From Saccharibacillus endophyticus (lineage in GTDB: Bacteria; Bacillota; Bacilli; Paenibacillales; Paenibacillaceae), in contig NZ_JAAZWE010000001.1 of assembly GCF_013185185.1 (NCBI RefSeq), positions 682,001 through 746,000 on the forward strand: 64,000 nt of DNA. The letters are read 5' to 3'. Below the pieces are notes generated by a model, which saw nothing but the letters and a program-made list of their open reading frames with translations, searched no databases and was not told the origin of the DNA. Positions 23,363 to 31,217 of the stretch are shown here, piece by piece (positions within the stretch are counted from its first letter, which is position 1; every line of letters begins with the position of its first letter). The translations under genes were made by a program, and so were the position numbers.

Positions 23363-24439
23363 TTAGTCGTCGTCGCTCACTTTGCAATCGAAGCCGGGCA
23401 GGTCGAGTTGGATAGTGATATGCGAGATGCCGAACTCTTCGGTGAGGATGTGGCGGGCTTGGTTCAGTACGGCGGGACCGTCGGCCGCGTCGTTGAGTAC
23501 AAGGTGACCGCTAAGCAGCGGCATGTCGGAGGACAAAGACCAGATATGCAGGTCGTGAACGTTTTGCACGCCCGGAATTTCGGAAAGTTCTTCGCGGATC
23601 TGGTCGGCATCGTAACCGGCGGGCGTGCCTTCCATCAGAATATGCACGGAGTCGCGCGTAATGCGGTAAGCGCTGAGCAGAACCAAGGCGGCTACGATGA
23701 CACTGGCGATCGGGTCGGCCAGATCCCAACCGAAGGCCATAATGAGAATCGCCGCGACGATCGCGCCGACCGATCCCAGCAGGTCTCCGATGACGTGCAG
23801 GAAAGCGCTTCGGATATTGAGGTTTCCAGACGTATCGCCCCGCATCAGAAGGTAGGCCGCTACGATGTTGACGAGCAAACCGATAACGGCAATCGTCAGC
23901 ATGCCTGTGCTCATCACGCTCGGCGGATCGGAGAAACGTCGGAATGCTTCGTAGAAGATGTACAATGAGATACCCAGCAGTGCCAGACCGTTCAGGAAAG
24001 CAGTCAGGACCTCAAAGCGTTTATATCCGTAAGTCTTCGCGCTGCTTGCCCGGCGTTCCCCCCAGATCATCGCCAATAAACTGAGCCCAAGCGCTGCGGC
24101 ATCGCTTAGCATATGCCCGGCATCGGACAACAGCGCCAGGCTGTTGGTGACAAGGCCGCCGATGACTTCGACGATCATATAAGACGCGATTAGGAAAAAC
24201 GATAATTTAAGTGCTTTTTTGTTCGCGTTATGCGTATGGGAGTGACCTCCCGGCCCGTGAGAATGACCGTGGCCGCCGTGATCGTGATCGCTGCGGCGAC
24301 TGCCCGAACCGCCTGCATGATGATTAGCGCGGGAATCATGATTGCGCGGGTGATGATCGTGTTCATGGCTGTCACGAAGCTGATGCTCACTTGAACCACG
24401 TTTTGCGAATGATCGTTTTTTATCCGGGATCTGACTCAT
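23363..24439 (-). CDS. czcD: Cation diffusion facilitator (CzcD-type) metal exporter
   Basis: 358 residues with six predicted membrane helices. The N-terminal cytosolic part is His-rich (DHGGHGHSHGPGGHSHTH), typical of zinc-delivery loops, though placed before helix 1. Helix 2 carries SLALLSDAGHMLSDAAAL and helix 5 AFLHVIGDLLGSVGAIVAA, which supply the HD-HD type metal site of the family. A C-terminal ferredoxin-like domain follows. It exports Zn, Cd or Co against protons. The frame opens further upstream inside the operator, but GAGGG 8 bases before ATG 24437-24439 gives MSQIPDKK, which is preferred. It is controlled by the same operator type as the metal ATPase. Confidence 0.93.
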   Translation of the reverse strand: MSQIPDKKRSFAKRGSSEHQLRDSHEHDHHPRNHDSRANHHAGGSGSRRSDHDHGGHGHSHGPGGHSHTHNANKKALKLSFFLIASYMIVEVIGGLVTNSLALLSDAGHMLSDAAALGLSLLAMIWGERRASSAKTYGYKRFEVLTAFLNGLALLGISLYIFYEAFRRFSDPPSVMSTGMLTIAVIGLLVNIVAAYLLMRGDTSGNLNIRSAFLHVIGDLLGSVGAIVAAILIMAFGWDLADPIASVIVAALVLLSAYRITRDSVHILMEGTPAGYDADQIREELSEIPGVQNVHDLHIWSLSSDMPLLSGHLVLNDAADGPAVLNQARHILTEEFGISHITIQLDLPGFDCKVSDDD

Positions 24440-24460
24440 GCGACTCGCCCTCTTTTCGAC

Positions 24461-24516
24461 AACATATGAGCGATTGCTCATATGTTAACTATAGACCTCT
24501 TTTTTATATTTTGCAA
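24461..24516 (-). promoter_or_regulatory. CDF exporter promoter with ArsR-family operator
   Basis: On the minus strand TTGCAA (24511-24516) and TATAGT (24488-24493) are 17 bases apart. Immediately downstream at 24461-24486 is AACATATGAGC-N4-GCTCATATGTT, a perfect 11-bp palindrome sharing the ATATGAGC element with the operator at 22582-22601. Confidence 0.85.
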
Positions 24517-24619
24517 GTCGCCTGCGTTACTTCTCAAAAAAACACTCCGCCGAAGCGAAGCGTTCTAGGTATGCTTTTGAATGCACGATTCTTTCGGAAA
24601 GTTCGAGCAAGACGCACGT

Positions 24620-26284
24620 TTAATTTCCAGCTTCTTTAGGCTTGGAATCCTTCAATGAAACAATCCGATTAAATACCGGTTCGCCTGAATGCCCTATATC
24701 CGGATCAAGTGCGTAATAGCCGTGACGAATAAATTGGAATCGATCGCCTATAGCTGCATTCTTCACACTGGATTCTACCCGCGCATGAGTGATTTTCACC
24801 AAGGAATCCGGATCGACGAGCAATGTCCAGTCATTGCCGGATTCGGTCAATCGGGTATCCGGCTTCAACAATGGACCATAGTGCCGGATTTCCGCTTGCA
24901 TGGAATGTTTCACCGAAACCCAATGAAGAGTCGCTTTAACTTTTCGGGCACTGAAGCCGCTTCCGCTCCGTGTCTCCGGGTCATAGGTACCGTGCAGCTC
25001 CAGGATCTCTCCAGTTACGGGATCTTTGACGACCTTCGTACAGGTGACAAAATACGCGCCTTTTAATCGAACCTCTTTGCCCGGAGCGAGACGATGAAAT
25101 CCTTTTTCAGGCTCTTCCCTAAAATCTTCCCGTTCCAGATACAACTCGCGACTGAACGGAACGCGTCTTTTGCCCATTGATTCGTTCTCCGCGTTGTTTT
25201 CGATATCCAGCCATTCCGTCTCCCCTTCGGGATAATTGGCAATGACGAATTTGACAGGATCAAGCACGCTCATGACCGTCCTGGCTTTAGGTTTTAAATC
25301 TTGTCGCACGGCGTGATCCAACAAAGCGATATCGACCGTGCTGGATGTTCGAATCATTCCGACATCCCCGATGAATCGGCGAATGCTCTCGGGCGTAACC
25401 CCTTTTCGGCGCAAACCCATGAGCGTGGGCAAACGAGGATCATCCCAACCGGAAACGAACCCGCCTTCCACAAGCTCTCTCAAATAACGCTTGCTGGTCA
25501 CGACTCCGGTAATATTCAGACGGCCGAATTCTCTTTGTTTAGGGGCTTCCGGGATGTCCAATTCATTCATCACCCACTCATACAGCGGGCGGTGATCTTT
25601 AAACTCGATCGAGCATAGCGAATGCGTGATGCCTTCAACGGCGTCTTGGATCGGATGCGCGAAGTCGTACATCGGGTAAATGCACCAAGCGTCTCCTGTC
25701 CGGTAATGCGGAGCGTGAATAATACGGTAAAGGGCCGGATCGCGCAGCGTCGGATTGGGGGATTTCATATCGATCTTGGCGCGCAGTACTTTGGCTCCCG
25801 CCTCGTATTCCCCCGCTCGCATGCGACGGAACAAATCCAGATTTTCTTCGACGGACCGTTCCCTGTAAGGACTGTCGATACCGGGCTCGGTCAGCGTCCC
25901 CCGATACGTCGCCATCTCGGCCGGATTCAAATCGCACACATAAGCTTTTCCCTTTCGGATCAAGCGAACGGCCGACTCGTAGATCCGCTGCGCATAATCG
26001 GAGCCGAAAAACACTTCCGGTTCAAGACCCAGCCAGCGGATATCCACTTCGATCGCCCGAACGTATTTCATGTCTTCTTTTAGCGGATTGGTATCGTCGA
26101 AGCGCAGGTTGAACTTTCCTCCGAAACGCTCCGCCATTCCCGCATTGGTTAAAACGGCAAACGCGCTCCCGATATGCAGATAGCCGTTCGGCTCAGGCGG
26201 GAAACGGGTCGCAATCGGACGCGCATAGGTTCCGGCATCCAGGTCGCTTTGAATCATTTTGCCGAGAAAATGGTCTGTATTCAT
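24620..26284 (-). CDS. glnS: Glutaminyl-tRNA synthetase
   Basis: 554 residues. The class I catalytic core shows RFPPEPNGYLHIGSAFAVLTN (HIGH-like motif HIGS) near residue 28 and VVTSKRYLRELV (KMSKS-like motif) near residue 260, with the GlnRS-type anticodon-binding beta barrels at the C-terminal end. It charges tRNA-Gln directly with glutamine. Many Bacillota lack GlnRS and instead amidate Glu-tRNA-Gln through GatCAB, so its presence is typical of paenibacilli and a few others. The frame stays open far upstream through the T-box leader, but GGAGGAG with a short spacer before ATG 26282-26284 (MNTDHFLGKM) marks the start. Expression is controlled by the T-box. Confidence 0.96.
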   Translation of the reverse strand: MNTDHFLGKMIQSDLDAGTYARPIATRFPPEPNGYLHIGSAFAVLTNAGMAERFGGKFNLRFDDTNPLKEDMKYVRAIEVDIRWLGLEPEVFFGSDYAQRIYESAVRLIRKGKAYVCDLNPAEMATYRGTLTEPGIDSPYRERSVEENLDLFRRMRAGEYEAGAKVLRAKIDMKSPNPTLRDPALYRIIHAPHYRTGDAWCIYPMYDFAHPIQDAVEGITHSLCSIEFKDHRPLYEWVMNELDIPEAPKQREFGRLNITGVVTSKRYLRELVEGGFVSGWDDPRLPTLMGLRRKGVTPESIRRFIGDVGMIRTSSTVDIALLDHAVRQDLKPKARTVMSVLDPVKFVIANYPEGETEWLDIENNAENESMGKRRVPFSRELYLEREDFREEPEKGFHRLAPGKEVRLKGAYFVTCTKVVKDPVTGEILELHGTYDPETRSGSGFSARKVKATLHWVSVKHSMQAEIRHYGPLLKPDTRLTESGNDWTLLVDPDSLVKITHARVESSVKNAAIGDRFQFIRHGYYALDPDIGHSGEPVFNRIVSLKDSKPKEAGN

Positions 26285-26299
26285 AAAAGTCTCCTCCTC

Positions 26300-26706
26300 C
26301 ATCGAGTCTCCGAATTTGCGCAAACTAAAAATCCCGCCTCCAAGACTTGTCGTCTCGGAGGCGGGATTGAATTCGCGGTGCCACTCCGGGTTCGCCGCCG
26401 CCTCGCGGCAAACGGCCTCGTCAGGTACGTCGTGACTGCGCCCTAAAGCATTCGCACGGTTATACCCTGGCTCTATAACAGGAGCACCTGTCGCTTCATC
26501 CTTCCGGGTCGGAATTCCGAAGCGCTGCGGACGATCCCTGAACCCTGTTCGGCTCATCAGATGTCGGATAGGGCTTGGTTCGGGTCGACTTTTAACATCC
26601 CTTCTCAGCTTGCCGGGATTCTCTGTAGTCAATCAGGCAACCGTACTCTTCCTATCACTCGCGTTTTGGATTTGGAAATCTATTGTTATTCATATACGCT
26701 AAGCGT
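26300..26706 (-). promoter_or_regulatory. T-box leader of glnS
   Basis: On the minus strand a leader of about 400 bases contains AGAGAATCCCGG (stem I, GA-rich motif), then CCGAACAGGG, where CAG at 26545-26547 is a plausible glutamine specifier codon, then the conserved T-box GAGTGGCACCGCG followed by GAATTC and the terminator. Uncharged tRNA-Gln would stabilise the antiterminator and allow glnS transcription. The specifier assignment is by motif position and could be wrong. Confidence 0.88.
26326..26369 (-). terminator. Regulated terminator of the glnS T-box
   Basis: On the minus strand AATCCCGCCTCC pairs with GGAGGCGGGATT and is followed by TTTAG. It lies right after the T-box sequence with which the antiterminator would compete. 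Confidence 0.9.
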
Positions 26707-26712
26707 GAACAG

Positions 26713-26741
26713 ATTTTATCATACGTATGGTAAAATGACAA
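26713..26741 (-). promoter_or_regulatory. glnS promoter
   Basis: TTGTCA (26736-26741) and TAAAAT (26713-26718) on the minus strand with a 17-base spacer, placing the transcript start near 26706, just before the T-box leader. Confidence 0.75.
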
Positions 26742-26801
26742 TGCGAACCTTTCCCGCAGCATATTCGTTCAAAGAAACTTTGACGGGGCTTCGACTCGGC
26801 A

Positions 26802-26831
26802 TTGACAAGCGGCCTGCCGACCCGGTATGAT
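26802..26831 (+). promoter_or_regulatory. Promoter of the fused anthranilate synthase gene
   Basis: TTGACA (26802-26807) and TATGAT (26826-26831) with an 18-base spacer; transcription would start near 26838, right before the first leader hairpin. Confidence 0.75.
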
Positions 26832-26837
26832 TTGCGG

Positions 26838-27036
26838 TAAGTCCGGAGAGCCGGACGCCCGCGGAAGAGTCCGCAGCAACACCGAGCCGATTTACCCCTA
26901 TTACCAGCAGAGCCTGAGCAGAGACAAGAGCAGAGACAAGTTGAGCGGAGCCGAGTCCCCATTTTCAAACCCATATCCATCACTTTCTTTCTCTTTGCTC
27001 TCCACCCTTGCCTGAATCGAAGGAGGAGAAAAAGTG
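26838..27036 (+). promoter_or_regulatory. TRAP-like leader of trpEG with alternative RNA structures
   Basis: Three parts are visible. First, two hairpins near the 5' end, GTCCGG-AGAG-CCGGAC (26841-26856) and GCGGA-AGAG-TCCGC (26861-26874). Second, triplets CAG 26905, GAG 26910, 26916, 26921, 26928, 26933, AAG 26938, GAG 26943, 26948 and 26953, separated by 2-4 bases, as in RNA sites for the trp RNA-binding attenuation protein. Third, a pyrimidine tract (26981-27003) that can pair either with the triplet region (AGAGCAGAG with CTTTGCTCT) or with the start region (CACTTT and TTCTC with GAGAAAAAGTG, covering the GTG start). Protein binding to the triplets would favour the second pairing and shut translation. 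The TRAP protein gene is not in the window. Confidence 0.65.
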
Positions 27037-29238
27037 AAATTTCAACCCACTCTTAGTCCGCAGCAAACCACTTACGTAACCCGGGGGAACCTGGAAATCA
27101 CGCGCACCCTGACCCCTCTTGACCCGTCGGAGGCGGTATCTCCTATTCTTGAGCGAATTGACAGCCATCGCGGCGCCCTTTTCACCAGCGGCTATGAATT
27201 CCCGGGCCGTTATTCGAGATGGGACGTCGGATTTTTGAACCCGCCGATCGAGCTTCGCTCTTCGCGCGGTCTTTTCGAGATCCAATCGTTAAACGAACGC
27301 GGCGATCTGCTGCTTGATTTTTTGCATCGCCATCTGTCGGCCGATCCCGTATTCGATCTGTCCCGTGAAGGCGGACTGATCTCCGGCTCCATCCTGCATC
27401 AAGAAGACGAAGAGGAACTGCTGTCCGAGGAAGAACGTACCCGTCGCCCCTCGATCTTCACGCTGATTCGCAGCATCAAAAACGCGCTCGAAGCGCCCGA
27501 AGATTCGCAGCTTGGTCTGTACGGTGCGTTCGGTTATGATTTGGTGTTCCAGTTCGAGCCGATGCCGCTTAAACACGAGCGTACGCTTGAGCGGCCCGAC
27601 GTTGTTCTTTACCTGCCGGACGAGATCGTGATGGTCGACCGCCAGATGGGGCAAGCGTACAAGCTGAGCTATGATTTTGCGCGGGAAGGCCGTTCGACCG
27701 CCGGATTGGATCGGGCGACGCCGGAGACAGCAACGGCGACGGCTTCCGCAAAGACTCCGCCGCAACTTCCGGAATATGTTCCGGGACGTTACGCTAGCCT
27801 GGTCGATACGGCCATCGAAGAGTTCAAAGTGGGCAATCTGTTCGAAGTCGTGCCGACGCAGACGTTATACGAACCGTGCCCGGAAGCGCCTTCCGCCGTG
27901 TTCCGCAGATTGTGCGAGATCAACCCGAGCCCGTACGGTTTCATCGTCAACCTGGGTACGGAGCATCTGGTCGGTTCGTCGCCTGAAATGTACGTGCGCG
28001 TCGAAAACAAACGGATGGAAACGTGTCCGATCTCCGGTACGATCAAACGCGGCGCTTCTCCGATCGAAGATGCCGAGCAAATCCGCAAACTGCTCAATTC
28101 GCACAAAGACGAAGCGGAGCTGAACATGTGCACCGACGTCGACCGCAACGATAAATCGCGCGTCTGCGAGCCTGGATCGGTCAACGTGATCGGACATCGG
28201 CAGATCGAAACGTATTCCCATCTGTTCCATACGGTCGATCATGTGGAAGGCACGCTGCGCGAAGGCTGCGATGCGCTGGACGCTTTCATGACGCACATGT
28301 GGGCGGTTACGGTCACCGGGGCTCCGAAAAAGGCGGCGATCCGCTGGATCGAAGATCATGAAGATTCTCCTCGCGACTGGTACGGCGGTGCCGTAGGCTT
28401 TTACAGCTTCGACGGCGGCTTGAATACGGGCTTGACGCTGCGCACGATTCGTATTCGCGGCGGCGTGGCCGAGATTCGGGTCGGCGCGACGCTGCTGTAC
28501 GATTCGGTTCCGGCGGAAGAGGAAGAAGAAACGCTGACGAAAGGCGCGGCGCTGCTCAAAGCGGTTCGCGGCAATCGGACCGTCGGCGCGGCGGCACTGT
28601 CCGCATCGGAACAAGCGTTTAACAAACCCGGCGCGGGAAAAAGACTGCTGTTCGTCGATCATGAAGATTCCTTCGTGCATACGCTGGCGGGCTACTTCAA
28701 AGAAACAGGCGCCGAAGTTTTGGTTCTCCGTACTCCGGCCGCTTTACGCGTGCTGCGAAGCGGCGAAGCTTTTGACGGAATCGTTCTGTCCCCGGGACCG
28801 GGACGGCCGGACGATTTCCGGATGCGCGAGGTATTGGATCTGGCGCTTGAACGGGAAGTCCCGATGTTCGGCGTCTGCCTCGGTCTGCAAGGCATCGTCG
28901 AGTACTTCGGCGGCAGCTTGGGCATTCTGGGCGTGCCGCAGCACGGCAAGCCCGCCTATGTGACCGCTACGGCCGATTGCCCGTTGTTCGACGGCATCGA
29001 CGGCGCGTTCAAAGTCGGCCGCTACCACTCCCTGCACGCCGATACCATGCCGGAATCGCTGGAAGTAACAGCTCGTTCGGAAGACGGCGTCGTCATGGGC
29101 ATCCGTCACCGCGAACTGCCGATCTATGCGGTTCAGTTCCATCCGGAGTCGCTGCTGACCGCCGGAGGACGAATCGGTCATCAGATCATCGGTAACTTTA
29201 TGCGGACGGCGAATTTGAGTCAGTCGGCGGTACGGTGA
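27034..29238 (+). CDS. trpE: Anthranilate synthase, fused TrpE-TrpG
   Basis: 734 residues. Residues 1-520 are the chorismate-utilising component: LVGSSPEMYVRVENKRMETC, PISGTIKRGA and DVDRNDKSRVCEPGSV, then AVTVTGAPKKAAIRWIE. From residue 537 a class I glutamine amidotransferase follows: LLFVDHEDSFVHTLAGYF, SPGPGRPDDF, catalytic Cys in FGVCLGLQG, and catalytic His in AVQFHPES. The single polypeptide makes anthranilate from chorismate and glutamine, the first step to tryptophan; a related arrangement serves phenazine-type pathways, but no such genes are near. The start is GTG with GAAGGAGGAG upstream. It is not in a trp operon: both neighbours are unrelated. Its leader looks TRAP-controlled. 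Confidence 0.92.
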   Translation: MKFQPTLSPQQTTYVTRGNLEITRTLTPLDPSEAVSPILERIDSHRGALFTSGYEFPGRYSRWDVGFLNPPIELRSSRGLFEIQSLNERGDLLLDFLHRHLSADPVFDLSREGGLISGSILHQEDEEELLSEEERTRRPSIFTLIRSIKNALEAPEDSQLGLYGAFGYDLVFQFEPMPLKHERTLERPDVVLYLPDEIVMVDRQMGQAYKLSYDFAREGRSTAGLDRATPETATATASAKTPPQLPEYVPGRYASLVDTAIEEFKVGNLFEVVPTQTLYEPCPEAPSAVFRRLCEINPSPYGFIVNLGTEHLVGSSPEMYVRVENKRMETCPISGTIKRGASPIEDAEQIRKLLNSHKDEAELNMCTDVDRNDKSRVCEPGSVNVIGHRQIETYSHLFHTVDHVEGTLREGCDALDAFMTHMWAVTVTGAPKKAAIRWIEDHEDSPRDWYGGAVGFYSFDGGLNTGLTLRTIRIRGGVAEIRVGATLLYDSVPAEEEEETLTKGAALLKAVRGNRTVGAAALSASEQAFNKPGAGKRLLFVDHEDSFVHTLAGYFKETGAEVLVLRTPAALRVLRSGEAFDGIVLSPGPGRPDDFRMREVLDLALEREVPMFGVCLGLQGIVEYFGGSLGILGVPQHGKPAYVTATADCPLFDGIDGAFKVGRYHSLHADTMPESLEVTARSEDGVVMGIRHRELPIYAVQFHPESLLTAGGRIGHQIIGNFMRTANLSQSAVR

Positions 29239-29276
29239 GTTGACGCCGGATTTGCTCCGCTTGTAATCGGTACGTT

Positions 29277-29327
29277 AAAATACGCCTTCTATCCAAGCTG
29301 CAACAAGGCTTGGATAAGGCGTATTTT
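29277..29327 (+). terminator. Terminator after trpEG
   Basis: AAAATACGCCTT and ATCCAAGC (29277-29298) pair with GCTTGGAT and AAGGCGTATTTT (29308-29327), with a 2-base bulge; the 3' arm ends in TTTT. Confidence 0.88.
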
Positions 29328-29568
29328 GCTGTTCATGTCGATATGAAATGCTCTTAAGATCAATCTTGCTAAAAAGCAACAATAGGTCGAAATTCGTTTG
29401 CAGCGGCCACCATACCTTTTCGCAAAACGTCTTTTCGGCATGCAGCTGTCCTCGCTCCAGACGGTCTCGGCGTTCTCCGTTTCTGCGTGCAAGATGTGAT
29501 TCCAAAAATAGGACATGAGCTTTTTCAAATAGTGCTGAATGATTCGTCGCGATTCCTCCTCAGATTTA
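29328..29568. other. Intergenic region without a convincing gene
   Basis: Between the trpEG and yidC terminators. A minus-strand open stretch ending near 29289 contains RRIIQHYLKKLMSYFWNHIL and looks protein-like, but lacks a normal start codon behind the only SD-like GAGGAGG, and its 3' end runs into the trpEG terminator. It may be the remnant of a gene; nothing else is seen. Confidence 0.4.
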
Positions 29569-29610
29569 TAAAAAAACGTCCCGTCACATTCCTAGGAATG
29601 GACGGGACGT
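29569..29610 (-). terminator. Terminator after yidC
   Basis: ACGTCCCGTC (29576-29585) and GACGGGACGT (29601-29610), with ATTCC-TAGGAAT inside the loop; a run of T follows on the minus strand. Confidence 0.92.
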
Positions 29611-29654
29611 GCTTCGTCACCGAATCGCGATATGGTTGTAGGCGGGATATAATT

Positions 29655-30695
29655 TTAAGCTTTCGCCGGCTTTTTACCGCCCTTTATAGACGCGTTACCG
29701 TTCTTTTTCGCAGCTTGATTCCGATTGCCTGACGCTTTCGCGTTCTTGGCCGCACCCGGCGTTTTGGTCGTTTGGGCCGACGCGGTTTGCGACGATTCGG
29801 CATTCGGTTTACCGGGCTTGTCGTTTCCGTTATCCGGCTTGTCCGATTCTTCGATTACAGGAAGCTGTGCCTGCATAGCCGCGATCGAATCGGGATCGGA
29901 CGGATACATTTTGCGGAACAACAGCGTCTGGAGCAGCAGGAACGATCCGCTCGCCATCCAGTACAGCGGCATGGCCGCCGGTGCGCTGAAGGAGAAGAAC
30001 AGCATCATGATCGGCGAAATATAGCCCATGATCGCCATCTGCTTGCGCTGTTCGGATGTCATGCTGTATTGGGAGACTTTGGCCTGCACCAGATACAAAA
30101 TCGCGACCAGAATCGCCATGATCCAGTCCGGCGATCCGAGCTTGAACCACCAGAACGAATGCGTCGACAGTTCCGGAGTCAGCCGAATCGCCGTATACAG
30201 CCCCGACAAGATCGGCAGTTGAATCAGGATAGGCAGGCAACCGATGTTGAGCGGATTAAACTTGTGCTTCTGGTAGATCGCCATCATTTCCTGCTGCATT
30301 TGTTTCTGCTGTTCGGGGTCTTTCTTATTCTCGTATTTCTTCTTCAGCGCGTCCATGTCCGGCTGCATCACGCTCATCTTGACTTTCATCTGCTGCTGCG
30401 AACGAGCTTGACGCATCATGAGCGGGAACAGAACCAAACGAACGATTAACGTAATCGAGATGATCCCGATGCCGTAACTGCCGCCGAACCATCCTGCCAG
30501 ATGCTGAATCAGATACGAGATCGGGAATACGATATAGTGGTTGAAAAATCCCGGCGTCGAGCTGGTAATTTCGCCGCTCTGCATGCCGCATCCCGACAAC
30601 AGCACCATCATCCCGATCAAGACCGTTACTGCTAAGAACTTACCTCTTGCCGAACCGAAAATGAATCCTTTTGACTGCGTATTTGCTTGTGCCAT
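29655..30695 (-). CDS. yidC: YidC/Oxa1-family membrane protein insertase
   Basis: 346 residues. A lipoprotein signal (VTVLIGMMVLLSGCG) precedes the five-helix insertase core: GIISITLIVRLVLFPLMMRQ holds the conserved Arg of the hydrophilic groove, then a charged hairpin (SVMQPDMDALKKKYENKKDPEQQKQ), then LIQLPILSGLYTAIRL and later helices. A C-terminal extension of about 65 residues is rich in Lys, Asn, Ala and Gln, fitting a ribosome-binding tail but longer than in B. subtilis homologues. It inserts membrane proteins with or without SecYEG. The SD GAGGAGG is 9 bases before ATG and lies inside a strong hairpin; an upstream ORF overlaps the start by 64 bases. Confidence 0.95.
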   Translation of the reverse strand: MAQANTQSKGFIFGSARGKFLAVTVLIGMMVLLSGCGMQSGEITSSTPGFFNHYIVFPISYLIQHLAGWFGGSYGIGIISITLIVRLVLFPLMMRQARSQQQMKVKMSVMQPDMDALKKKYENKKDPEQQKQMQQEMMAIYQKHKFNPLNIGCLPILIQLPILSGLYTAIRLTPELSTHSFWWFKLGSPDWIMAILVAILYLVQAKVSQYSMTSEQRKQMAIMGYISPIMMLFFSFSAPAAMPLYWMASGSFLLLQTLLFRKMYPSDPDSIAAMQAQLPVIEESDKPDNGNDKPGKPNAESSQTASAQTTKTPGAAKNAKASGNRNQAAKKNGNASIKGGKKPAKA

Positions 30696-30985
30696 GTTGC
30701 TTTTCCTCCTCGTGAGTTCGAATAAACGTCATCGCACGAGGAAAAGCAATCGCCGCCGTCGTCATCGGGGGCTTCGCGGCGCCGGATCATCCGACTGAGC
30801 CTGGAAGGCGCGCTTGTACCGTGGGGCGCGGGAATGGGATTAAAATAGTTCCGATAATCGTAATTCCCGGCGATAAACCACGTAAAAGACAACCCGCCGT
30901 ACAAAAACAACAGATAAAAATAACGCAAAATCAAGATTAAGCTGATCGAAAATAAATAAGGGAGCAAATCCTGGAGATCGAGCAA
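30632..30985 (-). CDS. Candidate regulatory arrest peptide upstream of yidC (MifM-like arrangement)
   Basis: 117 residues with an ideal SD AAAGGAGGTGA and TTG start (30983-30985). A GTG three codons earlier is unlikely because it lies inside the SD. Residues 5-40 form a membrane segment (LPYLFSISLILILRYFYLLF and GGLSFTWFIAG). A Pro-rich stretch (NPIPAPHGTSAPS), a basic run (RMIRRREAP) and an acidic DDDGGD follow. The last 21 codons overlap yidC in another frame. The codons after DDDGGD form the 5' arm of the hairpin that buries the yidC SD. A ribosome paused at or near DDD would open it, as in B. subtilis mifM-yidC2, whose stall region is also acidic. I see no sequence similarity to MifM; the role is inference from layout. 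Confidence 0.7.
   Translation of the reverse strand: MLDLQDLLPYLFSISLILILRYFYLLFLYGGLSFTWFIAGNYDYRNYFNPIPAPHGTSAPSRLSRMIRRREAPDDDGGDCFSSCDDVYSNSRGGKATWHKQIRSQKDSFSVRQEVSS
30697..30749 (-). promoter_or_regulatory. SD-sequestering hairpin in front of yidC
   Basis: In plus-strand terms TTGCTTTTCCTCCTCGTG (30697-30714) pairs with CACGAGGAAAAGCAA (30735-30749): 15 base pairs, one 3-base bulge, 20-base loop. The yidC SD GAGGAGG (30705-30711 on the complement) is inside the stem, so yidC translation should need this hairpin opened, most simply by a ribosome held on the upstream ORF. Confidence 0.85.
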
Positions 30986-31217
30986 AGGATTCACCTCCTT
31001 TCACCGTTCAAATGTTTAAATCTTTAATTGTGAATAATATAACATATTCCCGTCCGCTTGTATATCTTCTCTCCGTCTTTTGCTTCAAGCTTCCGCCTTT
31101 AAGGTAAACAACGTGTAGAACGCCATTACATTACAGAACCGATCGTACACGTACGTTGGCCGCGTTTGAAAAGGTGCATGCGCTACAGTTCGGTCGGACC
31201 GGAAAGCAGGAAGACCC

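Noticed and set aside
24440..24481. Earlier start for the CDF exporter
   Set aside because: It would lie inside the operator and has no SD, while the ATG at 24437-24439 has GAGGG at good spacing.
26285..26632. N-terminal extension of GlnRS
   Set aside because: This part is the T-box leader and terminator; the translated residues show no similarity to GlnRS.
29289..29560. A small minus-strand protein after the trpEG terminator
   Set aside because: The only SD-like site has no ordinary start codon behind it, and the frame runs into a terminator; kept only as a possible remnant.
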